The notes: generated by a model from the sequence alone, not told the origin. 64,000 nucleotides of DNA from Brevundimonas lenta (GCF_014196335.1 NZ_JACIDM010000001.1:1422605-1486604); one strand, 5' to 3'. Shown: positions 55,169 through 63,317, counted from the stretch's first letter. A program made the numbers and translations.

Positions 55169-57039
55169 TGGATATGCACGTTCGCACCGCGCGGGTTGCC
55201 CTGGTCGGCAACCCCAACAGCGGCAAGACCGCCCTGTTCAACGCCCTGACCGGCGCGCACCAGAAGGTCGCCAACTACGCCGGCGTCACCGTTGAGCGGA
55301 AGGAAGGCCACATCCGGACGGCGGACGGCCGGACGATGTCGGTGCTGGACCTGCCGGGCACCTATTCGCTGCGCGCCCGCAGCCCGGATGAGGAGGTCAC
55401 CCGCGACGCCGTGCTGGGCAAACTGGCGGGCGAGCCGACGCCGGACGTTCTGGTGGCGGTCGCCGATGCGACCAATCTGCGCCTGGTGCTGCGTCTGGTG
55501 CTGGAGCTGAAGGCCGTCGGGCGTCCGATGGTGCTGGCGCTGAACATGTACGACATCGCCCAGCGGCAGGGCCTACGGATCGATCTGGAGAAGCTGCGCG
55601 CCGAACTGGGCGTGCCGATCGTGACCACGGTGGCGACGCGCAAGCGCGGCATCGACGAGCTGATCGCCGCCATCGACGCGGCCGCCGGCGGTCTGTCGGC
55701 GACCGCCGAGAACGCCTGGGTCGCGCCGGACGCCGAGGCCCTGCGCGGCAAGGCCCTCGAGGCCGAGCGGATCATGAAGGCCTGCGTGCGTCCCCCCGAG
55801 CGGCCGGACACGCTGACGGGCCGGATCGACAGCCTGCTGCTGCATCCGGTCGCTGGTCTGGTGATCCTGCTGACGCTGCTGTTCGTGATGTTCCAGGCGG
55901 TGTTCACCTGGGCGACGCCGCTGATGGACGGGATCGAGGGCGCGCTGGGCATGCTCGGCGCCTGGGTGGCCACGGTCATGCCCGACGGCATATGGCAGAG
56001 CCTGATCGTCGACGGCCTGATCTCGGGGGTCGGCAGCGTGCTGGTCTTCCTGCCGCAGATCCTGATCCTGTTCCTGTTCATCATCCTGCTGGAGGACTTC
56101 GGCTACATGGCCCGGGCCGCCTTCCTGATGGACCGGATCATGGGCGGCGCCGGGCTGCACGGCCGCGCCTTCATTCCGCTGCTGTCCAGCTTCGCCTGCG
56201 CCATTCCGGGCGTGATGGCGGCGCGGGTGATCGACTCCAAGCGCGACCGGCTGACGACCATCATGGTCGCGCCGCTGATGACCTGTTCGGCGCGCATCCC
56301 GGTCTACACCCTGATCATCGCCGCCTTCATTCCGAACGAGCAGGTGTGGGGCTTCGCCAGCCTGCAGGGGCTGGTGATGTTCGGTCTCTACGCCGCGGGC
56401 ATTCTGAGCGCGCTGGTCGTGTCGTTCGTGATCCGCAAGGTGTTCTGGAGAGGGGCGGTCGAGCCCTTCATGATGGAGCTGCCGGCGTACAAGACGCCGG
56501 ACTTCAAGAGCGTGCTGTTCAATCTGTGGCTCCGCGCCCGCATCTTCCTGGAGCGGGCGGGGCGGATCATCCTGCCGCTGATGATCATCGTCTGGGCGCT
56601 GTCGACCTTCCCGTATCCGCCTGAGGGGGCGACGCAGCCGGCCATCGACTACAGCTTCGCCGGCATGATGGGTCACGCGCTGGAGCCGATCTTCGCACCC
56701 ATCGGCTTCAACTGGCAGATGGTCATCGCCCTGATCCCGGGCATGGCCGCGCGTGAAGTGGCCGTGGCGGCGCTGGGCACGGTCTACGCCGTGGCTGATC
56801 CGGAGAGCGCGACCAGCCTGCTGGGCGCGACACTGGCGGCGCAGTGGTCGCTGGCCACGGGTCTGGCCTTCCTGGCCTGGTACGTCTTCGCGCCGCAGTG
56901 CGTGGCGACGTTGGGCGTGGTGAAGCGCGAGCTGAACTCGTGGAAGTGGATGTGGGTGATGGTCGTCTATATGTTCGGCCTGGCCTACCTGGCCGCCTTC
57001 GTCACCTATCGGGTCGCGGTGGCGCTCGGCGCGGGCTGA
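55168..57039 (+). CDS. feoB: Ferrous iron transporter FeoB
   Basis: FeoB imports Fe(II) through the inner membrane under GTPase control. The 623-residue protein has an N-terminal G domain (GNPNSGKT at 14-21, DLPG at 61-64, NMYD), a guanine-dissociation-inhibitor segment, and a membrane domain with two Gate-type halves (SFACAIPGVMAAR, IPGMAAREVAVAALGT). Length is at the short end of the family, with no C-terminal Cys-rich extension. Confidence 0.95.
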   Translation: MDMHVRTARVALVGNPNSGKTALFNALTGAHQKVANYAGVTVERKEGHIRTADGRTMSVLDLPGTYSLRARSPDEEVTRDAVLGKLAGEPTPDVLVAVADATNLRLVLRLVLELKAVGRPMVLALNMYDIAQRQGLRIDLEKLRAELGVPIVTTVATRKRGIDELIAAIDAAAGGLSATAENAWVAPDAEALRGKALEAERIMKACVRPPERPDTLTGRIDSLLLHPVAGLVILLTLLFVMFQAVFTWATPLMDGIEGALGMLGAWVATVMPDGIWQSLIVDGLISGVGSVLVFLPQILILFLFIILLEDFGYMARAAFLMDRIMGGAGLHGRAFIPLLSSFACAIPGVMAARVIDSKRDRLTTIMVAPLMTCSARIPVYTLIIAAFIPNEQVWGFASLQGLVMFGLYAAGILSALVVSFVIRKVFWRGAVEPFMMELPAYKTPDFKSVLFNLWLRARIFLERAGRIILPLMIIVWALSTFPYPPEGATQPAIDYSFAGMMGHALEPIFAPIGFNWQMVIALIPGMAAREVAVAALGTVYAVADPESATSLLGATLAAQWSLATGLAFLAWYVFAPQCVATLGVVKRELNSWKWMWVMVVYMFGLAYLAAFVTYRVAVALGAG

Positions 57040-57137
57040 GGCGTCTCAGGGTTCACCCCGATTATCCTGGCGTCGGCGACGGGGCACTCTGCGGCGCAGA
57101 GGGCCGCGATGGCGGCGCGACAGGATCGGAGCGGATC

Positions 57138-57338
57138 ATGACTGCGACGCGACCGGGAGGGGGAACCCTCATCGCCAAATTCCTGGTGGGACTGCTGTTC
57201 CTGGTGGTCGGACTGGCGATCATGCTCGTCGGGGTCTTCAACCAGGGAGCCGTCCTCATCCTGCTGGGCGGATTGATCGCCGCGGTCGGGCTGATCCTGA
57301 TCGTGCTGAAGATCATCGCCCGGAACAGGCCGCTTTGA
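57138..57338 (+). CDS. Small two-TM protein
   Basis: This 66-residue protein is nearly all membrane (about 13-34 and 38-59) with a basic C-terminus. I do not recognise it. A GGATCGGAGCGGATC leader lies before ATG 57138. It is the last chromosomal gene before the tRNA-associated island, ending 19 bp before the left repeat. Confidence 0.6.
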   Translation: MTATRPGGGTLIAKFLVGLLFLVVGLAIMLVGVFNQGAVLILLGGLIAAVGLILIVLKIIARNRPL

Positions 57339-57357
57339 CGCGGCGCGGCGTGGGCGA

Positions 57358-57375
57358 TGGTGCCGGCTGCAGGAA
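57358..57375. repeat. Left direct repeat (attachment site) of the tRNA-Thr island
   Basis: An 18-bp copy of the tRNA-Thr 3' end (TGGTGCCGGCTGCAGGAA) that is identical to 60599-60616. The copy stops matching just inside the T-arm. Such 3'-end duplications are left by tRNA-targeting site-specific integrases. Confidence 0.88.
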
Positions 57376-57388
57376 ACCTCTATCGTAT

Positions 57389-57409
57389 CTAGTAACAAGT
57401 AATTACTAG
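57389..57409. repeat. AT-rich inverted repeat near the left att site
   Basis: CTAGTAA (57389-57395) pairs with TTACTAG (57403-57409), 14 bp inside the island. A 10-bp direct repeat GGTACCGTCA follows at 57433-57442 and 57445-57454, the second ending at the stop of the AlpA-like gene. They could be integrase or excisionase arm sites; inference only. Confidence 0.5.
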
Positions 57410-57451
57410 GAAAATTATGGCTTTCACCATTGGGTACCGTCAGAGGTACCG

Positions 57452-57691
57452 TCAACTTTCACTATTAAGGTGACGCGTTTCATGGCGGGGAAATGGACTT
57501 TGCCGGAGCTTGTCCTTCTGCCAGGCTGCGATCTGCGAAGTTGCCCACAGCGTGCAGCGCCCGTCCTTGATACCTCGTGGAAATTCGTCGGCCCGAATGC
57601 GCCGATAGACCGTTGCGCGAGACAGACCGGTGAGCAGGAGAACCTCAGGCAGCCTAAGAAACTTCTGAAGGTGACCCTCTGAGGCGCTCAC
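57452..57691 (-). CDS. AlpA-family excisionase/regulator
   Basis: This 79-residue protein has the MerR-like winged-helix AlpA domain: FLRLPEVLLLTGLSRATVYRRIRADEFPRGIK, then W..S.I..W. AlpA proteins control prophage-like element excision. GTG 57691 overlaps the stop of the small upstream gene (GTGA). It is the only mobility-linked gene seen in the island. Confidence 0.85.
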   Translation of the reverse strand: MSASEGHLQKFLRLPEVLLLTGLSRATVYRRIRADEFPRGIKDGRCTLWATSQIAAWQKDKLRQSPFPRHETRHLNSES

Positions 57692-57948
57692 TTCTCGCAG
57701 TACCAAGGCTCCTGCGCCTCGCGATCGGCAGACGCTGCAGCCAGCGCGCAGATCTGACGCTCCTCGGGCGTCAATTGCCGCGGCGACCTGCTGCCTAGAT
57801 GGTGAAAAAACATCAGGATCACGATGATTCCCAAGGCGCCTAGAAGGCAGCCGGCTCCATCCGGTCGCTTGGCGTCGCCAGCTTCCACGCACACCCCCTG
57901 TGTTCCGCGTGCCCGACCGAAGTCGGGTGGTTGGTCACGCGCGAACAC
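57688..57948 (-). CDS. Small membrane protein coupled to the AlpA-like gene
   Basis: This 86-residue frame has one TM segment (about 33-49, LLGALGIIVILMFFHHL) and a soluble tail with ERQICALAAASADREAQE. I do not recognise it. The true start may be later (GTG near 57894), which would keep the TM. Its stop overlaps the GTG of the AlpA-like gene, supporting a real, translated gene. Confidence 0.5.
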   Translation of the reverse strand: MFARDQPPDFGRARGTQGVCVEAGDAKRPDGAGCLLGALGIIVILMFFHHLGSRSPRQLTPEERQICALAAASADREAQEPWYCEK

Positions 57949-58338
57949 AGGGAAGGCGCGTCCCGCCTATTCCCCGAAGGTTTTGTATTCAGCAGGCCGC
58001 CCGACAGAGCGGACCTGTGTTCACGCGCAACAGCGCATCGCCTTCCGTGACCAAACTTCGGGCGACGGCGGGACTATCGCTGCTTCGAGCGTCAGTGCCA
58101 AGCGGAATGGAGCGGTCGTGGGCGGTTGCCCAAACTAGAACTTGTTGCGGTGATGCGTAGATCGTTCATACACCAGTGATCGACCACCTCTGCCCACCTT
58201 CGATCGTCGCTACTGCTGTGTGGAGTACGAGTTGCGATCCTTTGGGTCGTCAAGCTTAAGACCCGTGGGGGTCTCCCCACCTGTTCATGGAGACCCGGAC
58301 AGGCTAGTCCGCAGAAGTATATGGTGGGAGGGGGCTGA
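57949..58338. other. 390-bp region without a supported gene
   Basis: Short plus-strand frames (57824-58138, 57900-58160) overlap here but show no domain or codon bias, and I do not call them. The only structure is a hairpin at 58269-58296. Confidence 0.6.
58269..58296. terminator. Hairpin upstream of the DUF6161-like gene
   Basis: GGGTCTCC (58269-58276) pairs perfectly with GGAGACCC (58289-58296) around 12 bases, 43 bp before the next start codon. It could be a terminator for upstream transcription or a leader element; no U-run follows on either strand. Confidence 0.4.
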
Positions 58339-59547
58339 ATGGCCGAGTGGTTCAACGCTGACGGGCGGCTGAATGCCGACGCCTTCCCTGGTTGGCAGGA
58401 GATTGCGACCTTTCGTCAGGAACAGGCAGCATACTGGCAAAGCCTAGGCGAAAGCGAACTAAGCCATGGAGCTGCTGTTCTTGTAGAGAACCAACAGGCC
58501 GGTCTACGAACGCTAAACCAACAAGTAGTCCGCATGCAGCAGCAGGGGCAGCACTATAATCAAGCCGCCCAGCACATGGCGAGGATGTTCGATAGTTCCG
58601 AAGGGGAGCTAATCGGTACCGGATCAAAGCTGCAAGAAACTCGGAAAGAGATTGCAAATATTCTATCGGAATCCGCGGCGCTCTTCTACATCGGCTTGAA
58701 GCGCGGCGCGCTGACATTGGGCGATGCCAGAGACCGGGACGACATCCTGGGCGCGCTTTGGGAGGTTGCGCCCGCATTATCTGAAACGTCAGCGTTGGCC
58801 GAACGTCTCAAGATGGAGCGAGAGAACGCACGGTCTACGGTGCGGCAGGTCACTGCTGAGGCGGCGGCCAAAGCCGAACTGGCTGACCAAGAATGGCGTC
58901 GGCTTGTACACGAAGCTCAGCGGACGGCTGCTCGTTGGGCCGTGCGACGAAACTGGCTTTGGCGAAAGGAGAGTAGGAACTGGCGCGATCGGCACGCCGC
59001 TTCCGAGGCCAGCATAAAGACTGTAGAGGCGACCTACAAAGAGCACATGGGGCTTGCAGCTCCTGTAGACTATTGGAAGAACAAGGCTGCTCAACACAAA
59101 GAATCCGAATTTTGGACTCGTCTCTGGGTCTTGATCTTCTTTCCGGCAGCCCTCGCGGGGATGGCGTATGCATTCAACGAGACGGGCGTATCGTTGATAA
59201 ACGCTGCAAAAGAAGCCCAAGTGCCTGGGGCTCCGCCATTTCCCAACGCCATCTTCATTGTGGCTTCAGCTGGCCTCGCTTCTTGCGCCGGCTTGGTCTT
59301 CTGGGCCGGGCGCCTCCTGACGAAGCTGTATCTCAGCCAACATCACCTTCGCCAAGATGCTGAGGAGAGAGCGACAATGACCGAAACCTACCTCGCTCTT
59401 ATAGAAAATAGCGCCGCATCGACCGAAGATCGCCAGGTGATCTTGAACGCGCTCTTCCGTAACACGCCCGACGGCATCGTGAAGGAAGATGGGGGCCTAG
59501 ATCCCAGCATCGCCGCCGCCCTCGGAAAATTCCTTGCCAAGCCATAG
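58339..59547 (+). CDS. Two-TM coiled-coil protein with a DUF6161-like C-terminus
   Basis: This 402-residue protein has helical, coiled-coil-prone stretches (about 20-120 and 150-240), two TM segments (about 261-280 and 303-326), and a C-terminal domain from about 330. The last part (MTETYLALIENSAASTEDRQVILNALFR, then TPDGIVKEDGG) resembles DUF6161 from memory; no function is known. ATG 58339 follows GGGAGGGGG. Codon use is AT-richer than neighbours, consistent with transfer. Confidence 0.8.
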   Translation: MAEWFNADGRLNADAFPGWQEIATFRQEQAAYWQSLGESELSHGAAVLVENQQAGLRTLNQQVVRMQQQGQHYNQAAQHMARMFDSSEGELIGTGSKLQETRKEIANILSESAALFYIGLKRGALTLGDARDRDDILGALWEVAPALSETSALAERLKMERENARSTVRQVTAEAAAKAELADQEWRRLVHEAQRTAARWAVRRNWLWRKESRNWRDRHAASEASIKTVEATYKEHMGLAAPVDYWKNKAAQHKESEFWTRLWVLIFFPAALAGMAYAFNETGVSLINAAKEAQVPGAPPFPNAIFIVASAGLASCAGLVFWAGRLLTKLYLSQHHLRQDAEERATMTETYLALIENSAASTEDRQVILNALFRNTPDGIVKEDGGLDPSIAAALGKFLAKP

Positions 59548-59555
59548 TCGGACCC

Positions 59556-59584
59556 CGCGCCCAGCAACGGTGGGTCCGGGCGCG
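59556..59584. terminator. Hairpin after the DUF6161-like gene
   Basis: CGCGCCC (59556-59562) pairs with GGGCGCG (59578-59584), nine bp after the stop codon. A weak U-poor terminator is the likeliest reading. Confidence 0.45.
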
Positions 59585-59706
59585 AAATGGCGTCGCCATC
59601 CGCAAAAGCTTGGCAGTTCTCCTGTCCTCGTACACGATCTCCACGTGATTTAGCACCATGGCTGGATCACTTAGGCGGATGAGACAGCCGCCAACAGAGC
59701 GCGCGA

Positions 59707-60417
59707 ATGGCAGATGAGCAGAAGTCGGTGTGGCGGATCGCGGGCGAAACGCTACCCTTAGTTTCATTGGGCGGTGTGGCCCTCGCAATGTCCTATACCG
59801 TGGGATATTTCACACCCTTCGGCACGTCTTGGCTTAGCTTTCTTACCGTCGCAGATTTTCTTAGCGGCATCTGGTTTTTGACCCCCACTCTCCTTGCCGC
59901 TCTGATTGGTGGGTTCCTGTTTCACGCCACCGGTCGGCCTGGACCGAGTGGAAACACGACACCGGTGAAAGCCATCACCGTCATTGTTCTCGTCAAAAAT
60001 CTGATCATTGGTATCCTGGCCGTGGTCGGCTTTTCGGCCGTTATGCTCGTTCGGGCCATCTATCCCGAAGACTTTAGGCTCCTCGCGGGCCTGACGATCA
60101 TGCACGGGTTCGGCGTCTTCTTTCTCCCCGAACTGTATTGGAACCACGCTCGAGCCCGGACCATCATCCCTTTGTGCTTCACGTACGGTGCCATCACCGT
60201 GGTGCTCGGCTTCGGAATGATGATGGGTGAATCGATGAAACGCGCACCGCCTTCGACCTATGTGTCCCTTACGAATGGTGGCTCACTATGCACCACACTT
60301 GTTGGGCAGTTCGGTGGTGGCCTCCTCACCTATAACCCAAAGACCCGGACGCCCACTTTCGTGTCGCGCGATCGGGTTGTGGCGATAGCGAAGCTAGAAA
60401 AATGCCAAGCTTCTTGA
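59707..60417 (+). CDS. Multi-TM island protein of unknown function
   Basis: I do not recognise this 236-residue protein. It has about five TM segments (14-35, 51-72, 89-114, 124-145, 152-173) and a soluble C-terminus with one Cys pair region. Codon use matches the island rather than the chromosome. No strong ribosome binding site is seen before ATG 59707. Confidence 0.65.
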   Translation: MADEQKSVWRIAGETLPLVSLGGVALAMSYTVGYFTPFGTSWLSFLTVADFLSGIWFLTPTLLAALIGGFLFHATGRPGPSGNTTPVKAITVIVLVKNLIIGILAVVGFSAVMLVRAIYPEDFRLLAGLTIMHGFGVFFLPELYWNHARARTIIPLCFTYGAITVVLGFGMMMGESMKRAPPSTYVSLTNGGSLCTTLVGQFGGGLLTYNPKTRTPTFVSRDRVVAIAKLEKCQAS

Positions 60418-60462
60418 GCTAGGCGGCGGTGCAATCGGCGCGACACCATCAACACAGTGAGA

Positions 60463-60484
60463 TGCCTGCCGCAGGAATCGAACT
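60463..60484. repeat. Partial tRNA 3'-end remnant
   Basis: This segment matches the tRNA-Thr 3' end over about 21 bases with two mismatches (TGCC.GC.GCAGGAATCGAAC). The match ends in the T-arm. It may be the scar of an earlier integration at the same tRNA. Confidence 0.55.
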
Positions 60485-60576
60485 GACGCTGTTTTCGGAT
60501 CGCCGTCAGACAAAAAAAGCCAAGCAAATCAGTAGGTCGGAGAAGCCTGTTCTCAGTTTTGATTTCGGCTAAGTGA

Positions 60577-60597
60577 CTGTTTTTAAATAAAAAACAG
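60577..60597 (-). terminator. Terminator of tRNA-Thr
   Basis: CTGTTTTT (60577-60584) pairs with AAAAACAG (60590-60597). On the minus strand the hairpin and its T-run come right after the tRNA CCA. Because it lies inside the island, the element may have supplied a replacement terminator. Confidence 0.6.
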
Positions 60598-60598
60598 C

Positions 60599-60674
60599 TG
60601 GTGCCGGCTGCAGGAATCGAACCCGCGACATCCAGTTTACAAAACTGGCGCTCTACCAACTGAGCTAAGCCGGC
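60599..60674 (-). tRNA. tRNA-Thr (anticodon UGU)
   Basis: The 76-base gene, with an encoded CCA, folds into a standard cloverleaf: acceptor GCCGGCT/AGCCGGC, D-arm with GTTGGTAGAGC, anticodon stem CCAGT/ACTGG around TTTGTAA (anticodon TGT, Thr), and a T-loop GTTCGATTC. Its 3' 18 bases are duplicated at 57358-57375. Confidence 0.97.
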
Positions 60675-60694
60675 GCACCGCTTGACGGGCGGCC

Positions 60695-60723
60695 CTTATG
60701 CTGGCGCATGAGGCGGGACGCAA
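60695..60723 (-). promoter_or_regulatory. Candidate sigma70 promoter of tRNA-Thr
   Basis: On the minus strand TTGCGT (60718-60723) and CATAAG (60695-60700) are 17 bp apart, with the -10 ending 20 bp before the tRNA 5' end. It overlaps the N-terminal codons of the annotated DUF486 frame, favouring the later DUF486 start. Confidence 0.5.
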
Positions 60724-61096
60724 GCCGGGGACGCAGGTGCCGATTTCAATTCCTCATCTGGCGCCGGTCCTGATGCTGGTCGCCTCCAACGTGTTCATGA
60801 CCTTCGCCTGGTACGGGCACCTGAAATTCGGGTCCAAGCCGCTGTGGCTGGTGGTGATCGTCAGCTGGGGCATCGCCTTCTTCGAATACTGCCTGGCGGT
60901 GCCGGCCAACCGGATCGGGCATCAGGTCTATTCGGCGGCCGAGCTGAAGACGATGCAGGAGGTGATCACCCTGATCGTGTTCGCGATCTTCTCGGTCACC
61001 TTCCTGGGCGAGAAGCTGACGATGAACCACGCCGTCGGCTTCGCCCTGATCGTGGCGGGAGCCTGGTTCGTGTTCCGGGGGCCGATCCCGACCTAG
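60698..61096 (+). CDS. DUF486-family membrane protein
   Basis: This protein (132 residues from ATG 60698) has four TM segments and SNVFMTFAWYGHLKF and WGIAFFEYCLAVPANRIG, the DUF486 signature; function unknown. GTG 60737 would give a 119-residue product closer to the family start. Its stop shares the palindrome CTAG with the convergent HIT gene. Confidence 0.85.
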   Translation: MLAHEAGRKPGTQVPISIPHLAPVLMLVASNVFMTFAWYGHLKFGSKPLWLVVIVSWGIAFFEYCLAVPANRIGHQVYSAAELKTMQEVITLIVFAIFSVTFLGEKLTMNHAVGFALIVAGAWFVFRGPIPT

Positions 61097-61530
61097 TCGA
61101 GGGCGGCCGCGATGCGGTCGGCGAGGACCTTCAGGGCCGCGGCGTCGGCCATCGGGGCCTGGCTGTGACCCTTGAGCGGACGGTCGGACCAGCGCGGCAC
61201 GATGTGGAAATGGACGTGGAAGACGGTCTGGCCGCCGGCCTCGCCGTTGTACTGCATGATCTGGAAGCCGTCGGGCTGCAGCGCCTTCTGCACCGCGCGG
61301 GCGGTGCGCCGCGTGGCCTCCATGAGGCGGGCGAGGACCGCCGGTTCGATGTCCAGCAGGGTGCGGGCGGTGGAGGTCTTCGAGATGACCAGCACATGGC
61401 CTTCCGACTGGGGGAAGACGTCCATGAAGGCGAGGACCTCGTCGTCCTCCCAGACCTTCACGGCGGGAATCTCGGCGCGGAGGATCTTCGCGAAGATGTT
61501 GTGCGGGTCGTAGGGCGCGTGAAGGGTCAT
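61093..61530 (-). CDS. HIT-family hydrolase
   Basis: This 145-residue protein has NIFAKILRAEIPAVKVWEDDEVLAFMD and the triad HVHFHIVPR, in which the middle His is the nucleophile. HIT proteins (HinT type) hydrolyse nucleoside phosphoramidates; the natural substrate here is not evident. ATG 61530 is used; the 11 residues upstream lack family character. Confidence 0.93.
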   Translation of the reverse strand: MTLHAPYDPHNIFAKILRAEIPAVKVWEDDEVLAFMDVFPQSEGHVLVISKTSTARTLLDIEPAVLARLMEATRRTARAVQKALQPDGFQIMQYNGEAGGQTVFHVHFHIVPRWSDRPLKGHSQAPMADAAALKVLADRIAAALD

Positions 61531-61631
61531 GCGGGGCTCCGGGGCTTCAGGCGAGGCTAGCAATCGCGGGGCGGCGAGGGGAGCCCCGACGGGTTTCCGG
61601 TGTTATGCTCAAGGTCTTCACGGAGGAAGCC

Positions 61632-61994
61632 ATGCTGCGTTTCATCATCCAGTTCCTCGTCACCGCCCTGGCCCTGTGGCTGTCGGCGAAGGTGGTGCCC
61701 GGCGTGTCTTTCACCGACAACGGCTCGCTGTGGCTGGCGGCGATCCTGCTGGGCGTGGTCAACGCCATCGTGCGGCCGATCCTGACCATCCTGACCTTCC
61801 CGCTGACCATCATCACCTTCGGCCTGTTCCTGCTGGTGGTGAACGCGGCGATGATCGGATTGGTGTCAGTCATGCTGGGCGGGTTCACGGTCAACGGCTT
61901 CTGGGCCGGGATCGGCGCCGCGATCGTGACCGGCATCGTCAGCTGGATCGCCGGCTGGTTCATCGGCCCGGAGCCGCAGCGCCGCGTCGAATAG
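61632..61994 (+). CDS. Phage holin family 4 (YvlD/DUF360) membrane protein
   Basis: This 120-residue protein has four TM segments and GVVNAIVRPILTILTFPLTIITFGLFLLVVNAAMI, typical of the YvlD-like superfamily; despite its name it is usually not phage-derived. ATG 61632 with GGAGGA at 61622-61627 is preferred to ATG 61605. Confidence 0.88.
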   Translation: MLRFIIQFLVTALALWLSAKVVPGVSFTDNGSLWLAAILLGVVNAIVRPILTILTFPLTIITFGLFLLVVNAAMIGLVSVMLGGFTVNGFWAGIGAAIVTGIVSWIAGWFIGPEPQRRVE

Positions 61995-61995
61995 G

Positions 61996-63156
61996 TCACC
62001 CCAGGTTCTTGCGGAAGGGCGAGAGCTCTTCCGTCATGGCGTCGATTTCGGCCTCGACCGCCGGGCGCTCGCGTTCGAGATAATCGGCGACGGGCGCGCT
62101 CAGGGCCGGGTCCGCGATCCAGTGCGCCGAGTAGACGGGTGCGGGCAGGTAGCCGCGGGCGATCTTGTGCTCGCCCTGGGCGCCGGCCTCGACGCGCGAC
62201 AGACCGCGGGCGATCGCGAAATCGATGGCCTGGTAGTAGCAGAGCTCGAAATGCAGGAAGGGCACGTCGTCCAGCGCGCCCCACTGGCGTCCGTACAGGG
62301 CGTCGCGGCCGATCAGGTTCAGGGCCCCGGCGATGGGCGCGCCGTCGCGGTACGCCAGCACCAGGGCGATGCGGTCGGCCATGGTCGCGCCGAGGCGGCT
62401 GAAGAAGTCGCGGGTCAGATAGGGGCGGCCCCACTTCCGGCCGCCGGTGTCCATGTAGAACTGGAAGAAGGCGTCCCAGTGCACCTCCGTGATGTCGACG
62501 CCGGTGAGGGTGCGGATGTCGAGCCCGGCCCGGGCCTCGCGGCGTTCGCGGCGGATGGTCTTGCGGCGGCTGGACGACAGGGCCGAGAGGAAGTCGTCGA
62601 AGGTTTCGTAGCCGCCGTTGCGCCAGACGTACTGCATGTCCTGACGCAGCAGCAGGCCGCTCTCGCCCATGGCCCGCCACTCCTCGCGGGTGGGGAAGGT
62701 GACGTGCAGCGAGGAGACGCCGAGGCGTTCGGTGAGGGCCACGGCGCCCTGCAGCAGGGCCTGGCGGACGACGGCGGCGTCGCCGTCGGGATGGGCGAGG
62801 AAGCGCTGACCTGTCACCGGGGTGAAGGGCACGGCGCCGAGGAGCTTGGGGTAGTAGGCGCCGCCGGCGCGCTCGTAAGCGTCGGCCCAGCTGTGATCGA
62901 AGACGTATTCGCCCTGGCTGTGGCCCTTGAGCCAGAGGGGCATGACGCCGATGACGCGGCCGTCCGCGTCGGTCAGGGCGAGGTGGCGTCCGGCCCAGCC
63001 TTCACGCGGAACCGCGCTGCCGGACGCCTCGCAGGCATCGAGGAAGTCGTACGAGACGAAGGGGTCGCCGGACGGGGCCGCGCAGGCGTCCCACGCGTCC
63101 CGGCCGATGTCGGCGACCGCGTTGTGGACGTGGATGCGGAAGGCCGGCTCGGTCAT
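61996..63156 (-). CDS. FemAB/GNAT-like peptidoglycan-related protein (DUF482)
   Basis: This 386-residue protein resembles DUF482, of FemAB-type fold: DPFVSYDFLDACEASGSAVP, SSRRKTIRRERR, and GRQWGALDDVPFLHFELCYYQAIDFAI are characteristic. It may act on cell-wall precursors, as FemAB relatives do, but this is inference. ATG 63156 is used; upstream codons lie in the repeat region. Confidence 0.85.
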   Translation of the reverse strand: MTEPAFRIHVHNAVADIGRDAWDACAAPSGDPFVSYDFLDACEASGSAVPREGWAGRHLALTDADGRVIGVMPLWLKGHSQGEYVFDHSWADAYERAGGAYYPKLLGAVPFTPVTGQRFLAHPDGDAAVVRQALLQGAVALTERLGVSSLHVTFPTREEWRAMGESGLLLRQDMQYVWRNGGYETFDDFLSALSSSRRKTIRRERREARAGLDIRTLTGVDITEVHWDAFFQFYMDTGGRKWGRPYLTRDFFSRLGATMADRIALVLAYRDGAPIAGALNLIGRDALYGRQWGALDDVPFLHFELCYYQAIDFAIARGLSRVEAGAQGEHKIARGYLPAPVYSAHWIADPALSAPVADYLERERPAVEAEIDAMTEELSPFRKNLG

Positions 63157-63198
63157 GCGGACGTCCCGCGAAGCGGGGTGGGTATCCCTGTCGTCGCC

Positions 63199-63309
63199 GG
63201 CAGGTTCATCACGAAGAGCACCAAGGGGGCACAAAGAACACGAAGGAGTCCATGCGTGGCTCCGCGACCTTTGTGCGCTTCGTGCGGTCTTCGTGGCCTT
63301 GGTGATGCA
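63199..63309. repeat. Inverted CACGAAG/CACAAAG-type repeat
   Basis: The left part (about 63208-63247) and the reverse complement of the right part (about 63270-63306) share the ACGAAG..CACCAAG..CACAAAG pattern, a motif seen in many bacterial intergenic repeats. They surround about 20 bases and no gene. It lies between the FemAB-like gene and ridA. Confidence 0.6.
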
Positions 63310-63317
63310 CCCGCTCC

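Larger units (their letters stand above)
57376..60598. mobile_element. tRNA-Thr-associated genomic island, integrase-less
   Basis: This 3.2-kb block lies between the 18-bp repeats and has clearly lower GC and more even codon use than its surroundings. It contains an AlpA-like regulator, a coupled small membrane protein, a DUF6161-like protein and another membrane protein. I found no integrase or recombinase, so it looks like a remnant or a cargo that depends on an integrase elsewhere. Confidence 0.8.

Noticed and set aside
57824..58160. Two short plus-strand frames in the island
   Set aside because: They overlap each other and the small minus-strand gene, lack a ribosome binding site and show no recognisable composition or domain.
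59399..59788. 129-codon minus-strand frame across the two island genes
   Set aside because: Arg-rich shadow frame lying over the ends of two better supported genes.
57376..60598. Hidden integrase or transposase in the island
   Set aside because: Both strands were read; no tyrosine-recombinase RHRY, serine-recombinase or DDE motifs were found in any frame.
61632..61994. Prophage holin gene
   Set aside because: The family name is misleading: YvlD-like proteins are common chromosomal membrane proteins, and no other phage genes are nearby.
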